Assembly: GCA_040768665.1 (NCBI GenBank) | Contig: JAXGMN010000059.1 | Coordinates: 1-64,000 of the forward strand | Direction: 5' to 3' | Source: JABWBD01 sp040768665 | GTDB lineage: Bacteria; Planctomycetota; Planctomycetia; Pirellulales; Thermoguttaceae | Length of the DNA stretch: 64,000 nucleotides | In this document: positions 27,099 to 36,126 of the stretch, piece after piece | Position numbering within the stretch: the first letter of the stretch is position 1 | Layout of the letters: each line of letters opens with the position of its first letter | The notes under the pieces: generated by a model | Database searches by the model: none | What the model saw: the letters and a program-made list of their open reading frames with translations, nothing else | Told to the model about the DNA's origin: nothing | Position numbers and translations under genes: made by a program

Positions 27099-27860
27099 TC
27101 AGTCTGTGCTCGCACACCGTTGGAGGTTCCACACGTCCGGCTGCATGTTGTTGCCCGCGACCATCCACAATGCGCCGTCATGGACGAAGACGCTGGCGGC
27201 ATGGCGCGGCGCCCACGGAGTGCCCGGGAGTTCGTACCAATGGACCCCATCGGCCGAGTGCCACACATCGTTGCGGTTGCCGCCCGAGCGGTTGTACCCC
27301 TCGAGCACCCACATGCGGCCATCGAACACCGCCACCTCGTGATACTGGCGGGGCGCCCAGGGAGCGGCCTCGACATGCCTGGTCCAGCGGAGACCGTCGG
27401 CAGAATTCCAGACGTCGTAATGATAGTTCCCCTGGTTGACGTCGCCGCCGACGATCCACATTCTATCCTGAAACACGGCATAGCCGGCCGTGTGGCGACC
27501 CTCCCAATCGCTCGCGGGATCGAATGTTTTGTCGAGGAACGTATTCGGCTTGACCAGCGTCCAATCGGCCCCGTTCGCGGAGCTCCACACCTCGTTGTTG
27601 CAGATCCTGGGGAAGTGCTCCTTGTCGCCGGGGTTCCAGCCTCCCAGCAACCACATCCGGCCCTGAAAAACCAACGCCCCGGCACCGTCACGGGCAGCGA
27701 ACGGGGCCTTCAGCGTCACCTGCGTCCACCGGTAATCCGGCGTTTCCTGGCGCGGCTCTGCCGTAGACGTTTCATGGTTCCGGCTCGGCTCGGCATAGGC
27801 GTCGGCGGGCAGAACCAATAAGCAAGCGGCGACGGTGAGGTTCAATATGCGTGCCATCAT
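27099..27860 (-). CDS. Exported kelch-like beta-propeller protein
   Basis: A 253-aa protein with signal peptide (ARILNLTVAACLLVLPADAYA). About four to five kelch-type blades follow, each with a GRMWLLGG / DRMWIVGGD / GRMWVLEGY / GALWMVAGN core and an EVWSSANGADWT-type strand. It is likely periplasmic or outer surface. The ligand is unknown. The paired ATG at 27860/27857 follows GGGG/GAAA sequence that gives a fair ribosome-binding site. The C-terminal blade seems incomplete (ends QRCASTD), so the protein may be shortened. Confidence 0.7.
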   Translation of the reverse strand: MMARILNLTVAACLLVLPADAYAEPSRNHETSTAEPRQETPDYRWTQVTLKAPFAARDGAGALVFQGRMWLLGGWNPGDKEHFPRICNNEVWSSANGADWTLVKPNTFLDKTFDPASDWEGRHTAGYAVFQDRMWIVGGDVNQGNYHYDVWNSADGLRWTRHVEAAPWAPRQYHEVAVFDGRMWVLEGYNRSGGNRNDVWHSADGVHWYELPGTPWAPRHAASVFVHDGALWMVAGNNMQPDVWNLQRCASTD

Positions 27861-27926
27861 TTCCCCTTTCTCCGAATCAGCCGAAGGCAATGTGCTGTTT
27901 GCGACACCGGGAAAGCTCCTAAGAGA

Positions 27927-28018
27927 CCTAACAAAACGGGGACAGGCACCTCGCAAAGACGCCTATTCTCCGTGTTTTACCAGTGTTTGGCTCGGAGCCA
28001 GTCCCCGTTTTGTTAGGG
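27927..28018. repeat. Family B palindromic element
   Basis: CCTAACAAAACGGGGACAGGCACC … GGAGCCAGTCCCCGTTTTGTTAGGG, about 92 bases. It lies between the kelch-like gene and the retron island. Confidence 0.92.
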
Positions 28019-28164
28019 CCTTTAAGCTGCTTCCATTTTGCCGGTCGGAGGCCACGATGCAACGGCTCAGCGTCCGCCGAACATGGCGGGCCGGGCCGGG
28101 AGGTTGACAGCGGGATTCATTTGCGGGAGGATGCTTGACCAGAGCCTTTAGGAAGGAAACGGCC

Positions 28165-30045
28165 GTGAGCGAACGTGCATCGGTCAAGCGACTGCGGCTG
28201 CAGATCGAACGCCTGCTGGAAAGCCAGAAGAACGACGGCCGCCTGCGCGACAATCTCGAAGGCCTCGCTCACGATGCGGCTCTGCCCGGGCTGACCTGGT
28301 TCTGGGGGCCGGCGCTCTACCAGCGGAATCGAGTACTGTTCCGTCCGTTCATTTTCAACCACTTTTCCGAATGGCAAGGCGACGGTCGGACGTGGTCGCG
28401 CGTGAAATGGGCCGACCATGCCGACCGTCTTGAAAGCTGGCTCGCTGCCGCCCGCAGCAACCGCGACTCCAGCCTCGCCCGCCGCCTGCTCAACTGGAAA
28501 TACGCCGGCAAAGCCTGGGGGCTGGATCACAAGGCCTTCCGCGCCGGCTTGCTCCGCGAGTACCAAGCAGCCAAGGGACCGGCTGCCCGCGCCATCGTGC
28601 TCGACGAGCACGACTCCTGGTTTGAACTCGATGAAGCCACGGCGGTCGTACTCTACCGCACCGATTCGTCCGCCGGCCCCTTTATCCTTCGCCACCTCCG
28701 CCGCACGTTTTGGGGCGGAGATAAGCGGATCCTCTGGACGCAATTGCTCGCCGCAGCCGAGAACGCGGGCGACCAGGACCTCCGCTGGGCACTCTACCGT
28801 AAGCAGGTCCCGCTCAAACAATGGCAGGCGGAAGTGCTCGCCCTGGCCGATCGCGTCCAGAATCCCGAAGAACTGAACAGCGAACTGGAAAGGCGTCATC
28901 CGGAAGGCTGGGAGATCGACCGCAGCGAGACAGCCCTAAAACTCCTCGAGAAGCGCGGGCGCGACGTAATGCCCTACGTCCGCGCCAAGCTCTCCGATGT
29001 CCTGGGCGGCTGGTTCACCAACCGCGCCAAGCCGTTCGTGAAGCTCGCCGAGCGAAAAGGTTGGTGGGACCTTTGGGCGGCCGTGATTCGCGCGGGTCGC
29101 GATCCGTCGCTCTTCAACGACGCCGTGGCCGGCCTGCTCAAAGACACCTCGATCTCGGAGGCCGACCGCATCGCCCGGCTCCGCGCCCTGGCCGGCGTCT
29201 CGCGCGAGTGGAATTGGCCGGGGTTCGGTCTCGCCGCGGTCCATGACCTCAAGGACGATCTGGCGGCCAGGCTCTACCGCCGCTATCCGGACCTCGTTCA
29301 TGGGCCATTCAAGCCGCACGTCGTGCCGAGATGGTGGCACGGCTGCCCGCAACTGCTCGCCGCCGCACGAGAGAAGGACGACGAAGAGCTCATCGACCTG
29401 TTGGCCAGCCGCTATGCCACGCAGGTCCGATGGGATTTTGCCTTCGCCCGCAAAGAGCGCGACCAGATCATGGAAACGGCCGACGTGTTGGGCGACTACT
29501 ACCAGGCGATCCGCGACCGGGATACTGCCTTGTTCGCCCGCCGTGCGGCTAGCGTGTTAACGCGAATCCCCACCTACTCGATCCACAGCTACCCGCGGCT
29601 GCTGAGGACGAACAAGCTCGCACGGCTTCTGTTCGTACGCTCGTTCGACGCCCTGCTGGCCGTGCCCGAAGCGGTCCGCGATCTCGTCGAAGGATCGGAC
29701 ATTCACGTTCAGATGCTCGCCTACAATGTCCTCGCCCAGGATGACGACCGCGCCCGGCGTCTGGCGGTCGCGTCGCTCGATATTCTGATCGGCACCCTGC
29801 TCCGCCCGCTGCATCGCAAGACCCGCCTGGCCGCTTTCCGGGCCCTGGCCAATGCCGCCCGGGCCGATGCCGACGCCGGCGGGCTCGTTCACCGCCGCGC
29901 TCGCGAAGCCTTGCGTCTGCCCGACAAGAAGTACCCCAAGGAAGAGCTCGTGGGCCTGATCGGGCAGGTGTTGCACCACCGCCCGGAGCTCCGCGGTCCC
30001 AGGGAACAACCGGTCGTCTACGGAGGGGAGGCAGCGACGTCATGA
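28165..30045 (+). CDS. ARM/HEAT-like helical repeat protein of the retron island
   Basis: A protein of about 626 aa, almost wholly alpha-helical, with irregular repeats of about 35-45 residues. Examples are HIHVQMLAYNVLAQDDDRARRLAVASLDILIG-like C-terminal helices and KTRLAAFRALANAARAD. There is no signal peptide or catalytic motif. I read it as an ARM/HEAT scaffold. Its stop overlaps the start of the WH-SWIM gene (ATGA at 30042-30045), and a retron RT follows, matching the gene set recalled for type XIII retrons (ARM, WH-SWIM, RT). GTG 28165 is preferred because GGAAGGAAA ends six bases upstream; TTG 28135 with GGGAGG is possible. A role as effector or partner in an anti-phage toxin is inference. 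Confidence 0.7.
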   Translation: MSERASVKRLRLQIERLLESQKNDGRLRDNLEGLAHDAALPGLTWFWGPALYQRNRVLFRPFIFNHFSEWQGDGRTWSRVKWADHADRLESWLAAARSNRDSSLARRLLNWKYAGKAWGLDHKAFRAGLLREYQAAKGPAARAIVLDEHDSWFELDEATAVVLYRTDSSAGPFILRHLRRTFWGGDKRILWTQLLAAAENAGDQDLRWALYRKQVPLKQWQAEVLALADRVQNPEELNSELERRHPEGWEIDRSETALKLLEKRGRDVMPYVRAKLSDVLGGWFTNRAKPFVKLAERKGWWDLWAAVIRAGRDPSLFNDAVAGLLKDTSISEADRIARLRALAGVSREWNWPGFGLAAVHDLKDDLAARLYRRYPDLVHGPFKPHVVPRWWHGCPQLLAAAREKDDEELIDLLASRYATQVRWDFAFARKERDQIMETADVLGDYYQAIRDRDTALFARRAASVLTRIPTYSIHSYPRLLRTNKLARLLFVRSFDALLAVPEAVRDLVEGSDIHVQMLAYNVLAQDDDRARRLAVASLDILIGTLLRPLHRKTRLAAFRALANAARADADAGGLVHRRAREALRLPDKKYPKEELVGLIGQVLHHRPELRGPREQPVVYGGEAATS

Positions 30046-31598
30046 TCGTGTTTGTGGACTACGCTTCCCCGTCGGTATTCGACTCGACTCGCGACGAAGC
30101 TTCGCTCGAGATCGCTGCCAACGCCCGCCGTCCCGTGCGGTTCGCCGGCACGGTCAAACAGCATGGCTTCATGCTCCGCATCGCCCTGAGGGCGCTGGGC
30201 GAGGCGATCTGGTCCGACGATACGTGGCTCGCCCAGTCGGATCTGCTCGATCCCGTGATCACGGTCCATCCCGACAGGCTCTTCTTCGAGGCATTCAGTC
30301 AGGACCAGTCGGTCTACGTCTGCCTGATCGTCGATCCGGAGGTTTTTGAGCCCGAAGGGGAAGTCGTCACTGGCACGACGAACATCGACTTCACCGCCTG
30401 GCTCTGGGGCGCGCTGGGCGAGATGCGCTCCGGACGGCGGACGAGCTTCCGGATCGGGGCGGAAGGGCTGGAAGTGGCTACCGCCGAGGCGGGCGGACGT
30501 TTCGAAAAGAAGGTGGAGCTGCCCGACTCCTGGGTCCGCGGCTTCCTGCAGGTGCAAGCCGCCATGGCGATCCCCGGCACCCGAATCACCGCCAGGCCGA
30601 TCGATCTGTTGACCGCGCTGCGATACCTTCGCTATACCAAGGCCCGGGTCTCCCCGCGGGCGATCCGCTTCGAATTCGAGCCGGAGCAGGAGGTCCGTCT
30701 GGTGCTGGAGCCCTGGGAGCACGTCGTGCCGCTGGAGGGCGCGGAACACAACTATACCGAAAAGAAAACGACGCGGGTGTGGGGACGGCGCCGGCTGAAG
30801 CTGATCGAGGGCCTGCTTCCTTTCGCCGAGTCGGTCGACATTTACCTCAAAGGCCGTGCCCTGCCAAGTTTCTACGCGGTGAAGCTGCCGGGCATGACGT
30901 TTGTTCTTGGGATGACCGGCTTTGCGGCCAGCGGATTCACCGGCACCGGCGGATTCGACCTGCTGGCCGAGGCGGCCGACGCCGAAGACCGCCACCTGGG
31001 GCCCGCGCTCGATCTGCTTCGCCGCGACTACCATCACTCCATCCGGGAAATCGCGGCCGAACTCGCAATCGATGAGCCGGCAGCCTCCCGCGTGCTGGTC
31101 CGGCTGTGCAGAACGGGACGTTCGATGTTCGACGTCGAGACCCGCCGCTACCGCCACCGCGAGCTCTTCGAGCAGCCGATCGACGAGCGGAAATACTTCC
31201 CGCCCGACCTTCGTCGCGAGATCGCCGCCAAGTACCTGCAGGATGGGAGAGCCGAAGTCCGCTCTTGCACACCCGAGGAAACAACGAAAACGCGGCGGCT
31301 GAAGACTCCCGACGGCCGGGTGACTCGCGAGATCACCTATCGCGACTGGCGGGTGATCGGCAACGTCGCCGGCATCGAGCCGGTGGAAGTCGTAGTGAAC
31401 GATTCGGACCGAATCATTTTCGGACGCTGCCGCTGCCCCTTTTTCGACGAACACCTGATGAACCAGGGGCCTTGTGAACACATGCTGGCGGCTCTACCAG
31501 GCGAGCCGTTCCGCGCGGGTGGACCTGGCCACAAGCACCCCGGCCGATGCGGCCGGAGCCCAGGCCGTCCGCAAGGAACCGACGCGGTGGGAGGTTGA
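30042..31598 (+). CDS. Winged-helix SWIM zinc-finger protein of the retron island
   Basis: A 518-aa cytoplasmic protein. The first 310 residues are a mixed alpha/beta region without a recognised family. A winged helix-turn-helix segment lies at about 325-372 (SIREIAAELAIDEPAASRVL). The SWIM zinc finger is at 463-480: Cys463-Arg-Cys465 … Cys478-Glu-His480, the CxCx(n)CxH pattern. SWIM domains bind DNA or proteins. With the ARM protein upstream and the retron RT downstream it fits the WH-SWIM accessory of type XIII retrons. Start ATG overlaps the previous stop. The Gly/Pro-rich last 30 residues look like a tail. Confidence 0.78.
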   Translation: MIVFVDYASPSVFDSTRDEASLEIAANARRPVRFAGTVKQHGFMLRIALRALGEAIWSDDTWLAQSDLLDPVITVHPDRLFFEAFSQDQSVYVCLIVDPEVFEPEGEVVTGTTNIDFTAWLWGALGEMRSGRRTSFRIGAEGLEVATAEAGGRFEKKVELPDSWVRGFLQVQAAMAIPGTRITARPIDLLTALRYLRYTKARVSPRAIRFEFEPEQEVRLVLEPWEHVVPLEGAEHNYTEKKTTRVWGRRRLKLIEGLLPFAESVDIYLKGRALPSFYAVKLPGMTFVLGMTGFAASGFTGTGGFDLLAEAADAEDRHLGPALDLLRRDYHHSIREIAAELAIDEPAASRVLVRLCRTGRSMFDVETRRYRHRELFEQPIDERKYFPPDLRREIAAKYLQDGRAEVRSCTPEETTKTRRLKTPDGRVTREITYRDWRVIGNVAGIEPVEVVVNDSDRIIFGRCRCPFFDEHLMNQGPCEHMLAALPGEPFRAGGPGHKHPGRCGRSPGRPQGTDAVGG

Positions 31599-31632
31599 CA
31601 GCGGTGGCAATTCGGAAGACGATGACGGCTGA

Positions 31633-31730
31633 GAGCCTATCCAAAGACCGGGCGAGGAGAGGGGGACAGGCCATTTTGCTCCGAAGACTCCGCAAAATGA
31701 GCCAGTCCCCGACGGTTCTTGGATAGGCTC
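31633..31730. repeat. Family C palindromic element
   Basis: Outer arms GAGCCTATCCAA / TTGGATAGGCTC and inner core GGGGACAGGCCATTTTG … CAAAATGAGCCAGTCCCC. The core is shared with families A and B. It lies 35 bases after the WH-SWIM stop, inside the island. Confidence 0.92.
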
Positions 31731-31940
31731 TAACATACGAGGAGGTGTGGTGCCCGGACCCGGTGGAATGCAACCAGCCAACCATGCCGCGGTGTTTCGC
31801 CGCGGTGGGATGCTGTGTCCTTCACGCCGCCACGGCTCCCAGCGTACGCAACGCCGGGAGGCCACGAGTCCAGTGCCTTGCAAGTGGTTCTCCGCCGGGC
31901 CCGGCCACCCGCCTCCTCCCCAACTCAGGCACAGCGGAGT

Positions 31941-32032
31941 CTGCTGAAAGAATGCAGTCCGGACACTCCGTGGCCGGACGAAGCGGGCCACGGAGTGTCG
32001 CGCCTACACTGAAAACCGAGCTTTTTCAGCAG
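31941..32032 (+). ncRNA. Candidate retron msr-msd region: nested hairpins upstream of the RT
   Basis: Two nested inverted repeats lie 60-150 bases before the RT start. The outer pair is CTGCTGAAA (31941-31949) with TTTCAGCAG (32024-32032). The inner pair is GACACTCCGTGGCC (31962-31975) with GGCCACGGAGTGTC (31986-31999), a perfect 14-bp stem with a 10-base loop. Retron non-coding RNAs lie just upstream of the RT, have an outer a1/a2 stem and a long msd hairpin, so position and shape fit. Against this, the sequence may be another genomic repeat, like the elements around it. The conserved branching G could not be identified. The exact limits within 31731-32091 are unknown. Confidence 0.35.
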
Positions 32033-32091
32033 CCTGTAACGGGCCGCGCGTCGGCGTCGCAACAAAACAACACCCTTCCCAAACTCAAGTC

Positions 32092-33399
32092 GTGAACATC
32101 CTCTCCTGGATTCGATCCTTCTTGCGTCCCAAGCCGCTCTTCCGCGACGTGTCCGAGCTGTCGGCCTGGGACACAAGCGACGACGCCTCGGAAGTCCAGG
32201 AAGTGGTCGACACCTCGGGCGGGCCACTCAAACCTTCCCATCTCCGCCGCGCCCTGCGCGATTCCCGCCTGTTGCCCAAGCCGAAGTCGAAGGTGCGGCA
32301 ATACGTATGGCCCCGTCCCAAGAAGCCAAGAATCTTCGAGCGCGGCGAGGCCAACCGCCTCTTCTCCGCCACGCTCCGCAACCGCGACCGCAACCTCCGC
32401 GACCTCGCGCCCGACCCGGAACAACTCGATCGCTACGGCCTGCCGCTCTGGCAGACCGAGCAGGACGTGGCCGACGCACTTGGAATTTCCGTCGGCATGC
32501 TCCGCCATTACAGCATCCACCGGCAGCGGGAAACCTCGCCGCACTACGTCACGTTCGCCGTAGCGAAGCGGTCCGGCGGACAGCGACTGATCCATGCGCC
32601 GAAGACGCGGTTGAAGCGCATCCAGCGGCAGCTCCATGAGTTGCTCATCAGCCGGCTGCCCACCAGCGCCGCCGCGCATGGTTTCCACGCCGGCCGCTCC
32701 GTCGCCACGAACGCCGGCCCGCACGTCGGCAAGGCCGTGGTCATCAAACTCGACTTGAAGGATTGCTTTCCTTCGATTCATTTCGGCCGGGTCCGGGGGC
32801 TGTTGATCAGCCTCGGCTACGGCTATACGGTGGCGACTACGCTGGCCGTGTTGATGACGGAGTCCCCGCGCCAGCCGGTCGAGATCGACGGCAAGCTGTT
32901 CCACGTACCCGTTGGCCCGCGAGTTTGCGTGCAGGGCGCCCCGACGAGCCCCGGGCTGTGCAACGCGGTTCTTACCCGACTCGATCGCCGCCTCGGCGGG
33001 CTGGCGCGCAAGCACGGCTTTGCGTACACTCGCTATGCCGACGACCTGACGTTCTCCGGCGACGATCCCGACAAGATCAAGCTCCTCGTGACCATCGGCT
33101 GCCGGATCGTTCGCGAAGAAGGGTTTGAAGTCAATCGCAGGAAGACCCGCGTTCTCCGCCGATCGCGTCGCCAACTCGTCACCGGGGTTGTCGTCAACCA
33201 GGTTGCCGGATTGTCGCGGAAAGACCGCCGCCGGCTTCGCGCCGAGATCCATCGCCTCTCGCTCGACCCGCAGGCAGCCGACGCTAAATCGCTCGAGCGG
33301 CTCGCGGGAAAACTGGCCTATCTTCGGATGCTCAACCCCGAACAGGCCGCGCCGCTTGTCGCGGCGTTCGAGCGAGCCAGGAAGCCGGGCGGCCTATGA
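32092..33399 (+). CDS. Retron reverse transcriptase
   Basis: A 435-aa reverse transcriptase. Both retron hallmarks are present: NAGPH (207-211; NAxxH) and VTG (363-365). Palm motifs: KLDLKDCF with the catalytic Asp221, QGAPTSP (281-287) and YADD (315-318). A positively charged N-terminal extension of about 115 residues precedes the RT fold. Retron RTs copy a dedicated structured RNA into branched multicopy ssDNA and act with accessory proteins in phage defence. GTG 32092 is the annotated start; a weak purine-rich site precedes it. The 490-base gap upstream should contain the msr-msd. It converges on mtnA after 10 bases. Confidence 0.92.
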   Translation: MNILSWIRSFLRPKPLFRDVSELSAWDTSDDASEVQEVVDTSGGPLKPSHLRRALRDSRLLPKPKSKVRQYVWPRPKKPRIFERGEANRLFSATLRNRDRNLRDLAPDPEQLDRYGLPLWQTEQDVADALGISVGMLRHYSIHRQRETSPHYVTFAVAKRSGGQRLIHAPKTRLKRIQRQLHELLISRLPTSAAAHGFHAGRSVATNAGPHVGKAVVIKLDLKDCFPSIHFGRVRGLLISLGYGYTVATTLAVLMTESPRQPVEIDGKLFHVPVGPRVCVQGAPTSPGLCNAVLTRLDRRLGGLARKHGFAYTRYADDLTFSGDDPDKIKLLVTIGCRIVREEGFEVNRRKTRVLRRSRRQLVTGVVVNQVAGLSRKDRRRLRAEIHRLSLDPQAADAKSLERLAGKLAYLRMLNPEQAAPLVAAFERARKPGGL

Positions 33400-33409
33400 G
33401 CCGCGGAAC

Positions 33410-34501
33410 TTATCTGCGAAGGCTGCCCACGACCTCGGAAATCTTCTCGCGAGTCACTGGTTCGATAACCCCCTTCTCGCAGATGATCGCTTTGATAAGC
33501 CGCGCGGGAGTGACGTCGAAGGCCGGGTTATACACCTTCACGCCCTCCGGCGCCGTCCGGCGGCCGAAACCGTGGGTGATTTCGCGAGGATCCCGCTCTT
33601 CGATCGGAATCTCGTGGCCTGTGGCGATTGCCAGATCGAACGTGCTTGTAGGGGCGGCCACGTAGAAGGGAATATCGTGGGCCGCGGCAAGCAAGGCCAC
33701 GCTGTAGGTGCCGATCTTGTTGGCCGTATCTCCGTTGGCGGCGATCCGATCGGCGCCGGTTACCACGGCCTGCACCCGTCCTTCTCGCATCACCTGGGCC
33801 GCCATCGAGTCGCAGATCAGCGTGACGTCGATGCCGCGCTGCTGCAGTTCCCAGGCCGTGAGCCGGGCGCCCTGGAGCAAAGGGCGGGTCTCGTCCGCGT
33901 AGACGTGCAGCGTTTTGCCCGACTCGGCCGCCGCGAAGAAGACCGCCAGCGCCGTGCCGTAGTCGGACGTGGCTAGCCCCCCGGCATTGCAGTGGGTCAG
34001 CACTCCCTGGCCGTCGGCAAGCAGCGCAGCTCCATACCGCCCGATTGCCCGGCACATCTGCCGATCTTCTTCGTGAATTTTCTGAGCTTCAGCCAGGAGC
34101 ACGTCCGCAATCTCGCGCGGAGCTTTCCGTCCGCGCTCTGCGTAAGCGACGTTCTTCATCCGATCCAAGGCCCAGAACAGATTTACTGCCGTCGGCCGGC
34201 TGGTTGCCAGATAGGAACACACCTCGTCCAGGCGAGCGAAGAAGCCGGGATCGTCGCTTTCCAACACGTTCTGGATCCCGACACACACACCGTAGGCCGC
34301 CGCAATGCCGATCGCCGGCGCGCCGCGGACCCGCAGCATCTTGATGGCCTCCCAGACGGTCTCGACATCGCGGCAATCGATTTCGATGAATTCAATAGGA
34401 AGCAGCGTCTGATCGATCAGGCGAAGGTGGCCGTGAAGGCCGCCCTCCCAGCCGAGCGTTTCCACGTGTTTCATCGGTCCATGCTGCTCGAGCGTGCTCA
34501 T
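33410..34501 (-). CDS. mtnA: Methylthioribose-1-phosphate isomerase
   Basis: A 363-aa enzyme of the methionine salvage pathway that isomerises 5-methylthioribose-1-phosphate to the ribulose form. Visible family blocks are RGAPAIGIAAAYG, THCNAGGLAT (catalytic Cys), and VVTGADRIAANGDTANKIGTY with the catalytic Asp. A second possible start is ATG nine codons in. It overlaps purE by four bases (ATGA), giving a purE-mtnA transcript. No other salvage gene lies in the window. Confidence 0.95.
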   Translation of the reverse strand: MSTLEQHGPMKHVETLGWEGGLHGHLRLIDQTLLPIEFIEIDCRDVETVWEAIKMLRVRGAPAIGIAAAYGVCVGIQNVLESDDPGFFARLDEVCSYLATSRPTAVNLFWALDRMKNVAYAERGRKAPREIADVLLAEAQKIHEEDRQMCRAIGRYGAALLADGQGVLTHCNAGGLATSDYGTALAVFFAAAESGKTLHVYADETRPLLQGARLTAWELQQRGIDVTLICDSMAAQVMREGRVQAVVTGADRIAANGDTANKIGTYSVALLAAAHDIPFYVAAPTSTFDLAIATGHEIPIEERDPREITHGFGRRTAPEGVKVYNPAFDVTPARLIKAIICEKGVIEPVTREKISEVVGSLRR

Positions 34502-35022
34502 GCCGTTTCCCCCCGTAGCGTGCGCCCGAATGCGGCGTTTTTGGAGGCGATCTTCTCCACAAGTCCCTGCTTGAAGGCTGCGAATTTCTCTTCAAGCCCG
34601 GCATCGGCAACGGCCAGGATCTGGACCGCGAGCAAACCGGCATTGCGCGGCCCGCCCATCCCCGCCCCGACGGTCGCCACCGGCACGTCGCCCGGCATCT
34701 GCACCATGGAGAGCAACGAATCGAGTCCGCCGGCAAGGTCGGTGGGCACCGGGATCCCGATGACCGGCAGCGTGGTGTGCGCCGCAACGACCCCCGCCAG
34801 ATGGGCTGCGCCGCCCGCGGCTGCGATAATCACTTTCATCCCCCGCGTTCTCGCGTTCTTCGCAAACTGTTCGACGACGGCCGGCGTGCGGTGGGCGCTC
34901 ATCACCTGAACTTCGTACGGAACCTGAAACTCGTCTAAAGCGGCCGCGGCGGCCTTGATCTTCGGCCAGTCGCTGTCGCTGCCCATGATGATGCCAACAA
35001 GCGGGGAATCGGAGATCGGCAT
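34498..35022 (-). CDS. purE: N5-carboxyaminoimidazole ribonucleotide mutase
   Basis: A 174-aa class I PurE of purine biosynthesis, which converts N5-CAIR to CAIR. It carries GSDSDWP at the N-terminus, the SAHRTP loop with the catalytic His, AAAGGAAHLAG and PVIGIPV. Length is typical. It is first in a two-gene unit with mtnA. PurK is not in the window. Confidence 0.95.
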   Translation of the reverse strand: MPISDSPLVGIIMGSDSDWPKIKAAAAALDEFQVPYEVQVMSAHRTPAVVEQFAKNARTRGMKVIIAAAGGAAHLAGVVAAHTTLPVIGIPVPTDLAGGLDSLLSMVQMPGDVPVATVGAGMGGPRNAGLLAVQILAVADAGLEEKFAAFKQGLVEKIASKNAAFGRTLRGETA

Positions 35023-35231
35023 AGACTACCTTTCGAAGCGTGGGTTCAGTGGCAGGTTGAAGGTCTCGGCGACCGCCCGATTGGCCAGTTCGCCTTCTTA
35101 AGCGTTGATCGCGCTGGCGACCGGCGGAAATTGCTCCGCCGCGTCGAGCAACCGCGGTTGACGATTCTTAAAGCCCGGGGAAGCGTGACATTCGAGAGGG
35201 CGGCGCTCGGCACGAGCCGGCATCCCGATCC

Positions 35232-36113
35232 TTATGTCCAGTCATATCCTTTCTGTCTGCGAAAACCGCCAATGCGCAGGGCATCCCCCCGAAGCACGTC
35301 GAGCACGGCATAGGCATTATTCTCTTCGCCGCTTCCCTCGACCATCGCGGCCAACGTGCAGTAATGAATGCCGCCTACCTCGCGGTAGTCGTTGCGGTGA
35401 TAGTGCCCCTGCAGCACGGCGAGGACCTTGCCCGATTTTTCCAGGACCGCTCGGACCCGAGGCGCATTTTTTACCGAGTGCGGCCCTTCGCCGTCGAGAC
35501 GCTGATGGATGAAAACCACGGTCTTGTGCGCGGTGCCAGCCAGATCGTTTTCGAGCCAGTCCAGTTCGGCGGCGGGGACATTCGCGTCGGTCCACTTGAA
35601 ATTCTTGCGGCCGTAGGGCTCGCCGTCGCCGCGGAAGCAGGCGTCCAGCACGACCCAGTGATAGCCGCCGAGATCGAACGACAGGCTCGTCTGCTTCTGG
35701 CCGACAATCTCCGAGAACTCGCTCTTCGTGAGTGTATCGACGCAGTGGTTGCCCACCACGAAATAGCGCCGGTCGTGCGCGGCGGCGAACTCGCGGGCAA
35801 TCCGCTCCAAGTAACTCGTCTCGACGTCCACGGATTCCGCCGCGTCGATGATGTCGCCCAATTCGACGAGGCAATCCACCTTTTCCCGCTGGAATCGATC
35901 GGCCGCCTCGGCGAACTTCGAGAGCGTTTCCCGGTAGTAGCGCGACCCGGCCGGCGGCTTGTCGGCGTAATGCAGGTCGGTGACCAGACCGATCCGCGCC
36001 AAAGGCTCGTCTTCCGCCGCACGGAGAAGGTCGGCGGACGCCATCGCCGAACCGGCCAGAAACAGCGAGGATCGGCGGAGGAATGCCCGTCGGTGGATGC
36101 GTGTAATTTCCAT
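35232..36113 (-). CDS. Tat-exported metallophosphoesterase
   Basis: A 293-aa protein. The N-terminus HRRAFLRRSSLFLAGSAMA is a twin-arginine-like signal. The calcineurin-like phosphoesterase motifs follow: DLHYAD, GDIID, GNHC (variant of GNHD/E), and QGHYHRNDY. The second ligand set is complete. Substrate is unknown; related planctomycete and Bacteroidetes proteins are annotated as phosphodiesterases. It lies 13 bases downstream of the dehydrogenase stop on the same strand, so they are likely cotranscribed. Confidence 0.83.
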   Translation of the reverse strand: MEITRIHRRAFLRRSSLFLAGSAMASADLLRAAEDEPLARIGLVTDLHYADKPPAGSRYYRETLSKFAEAADRFQREKVDCLVELGDIIDAAESVDVETSYLERIAREFAAAHDRRYFVVGNHCVDTLTKSEFSEIVGQKQTSLSFDLGGYHWVVLDACFRGDGEPYGRKNFKWTDANVPAAELDWLENDLAGTAHKTVVFIHQRLDGEGPHSVKNAPRVRAVLEKSGKVLAVLQGHYHRNDYREVGGIHYCTLAAMVEGSGEENNAYAVLDVLRGDALRIGGFRRQKGYDWT

Positions 36114-36126
36114 GATTTCTCCCGTT

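Noticed and set aside
28135..28164. TTG 28135 as start of the ARM-like gene
   Set aside because: Possible (GGGAGG upstream), but GTG 28165 has the better-spaced GGAAGGAAA site; kept as an alternative.
31747..31947. 66-codon plus-strand frame in the retron gap
   Set aside because: No ribosome-binding site, low-complexity Pro/Arg/His product. The region is full of palindromes.
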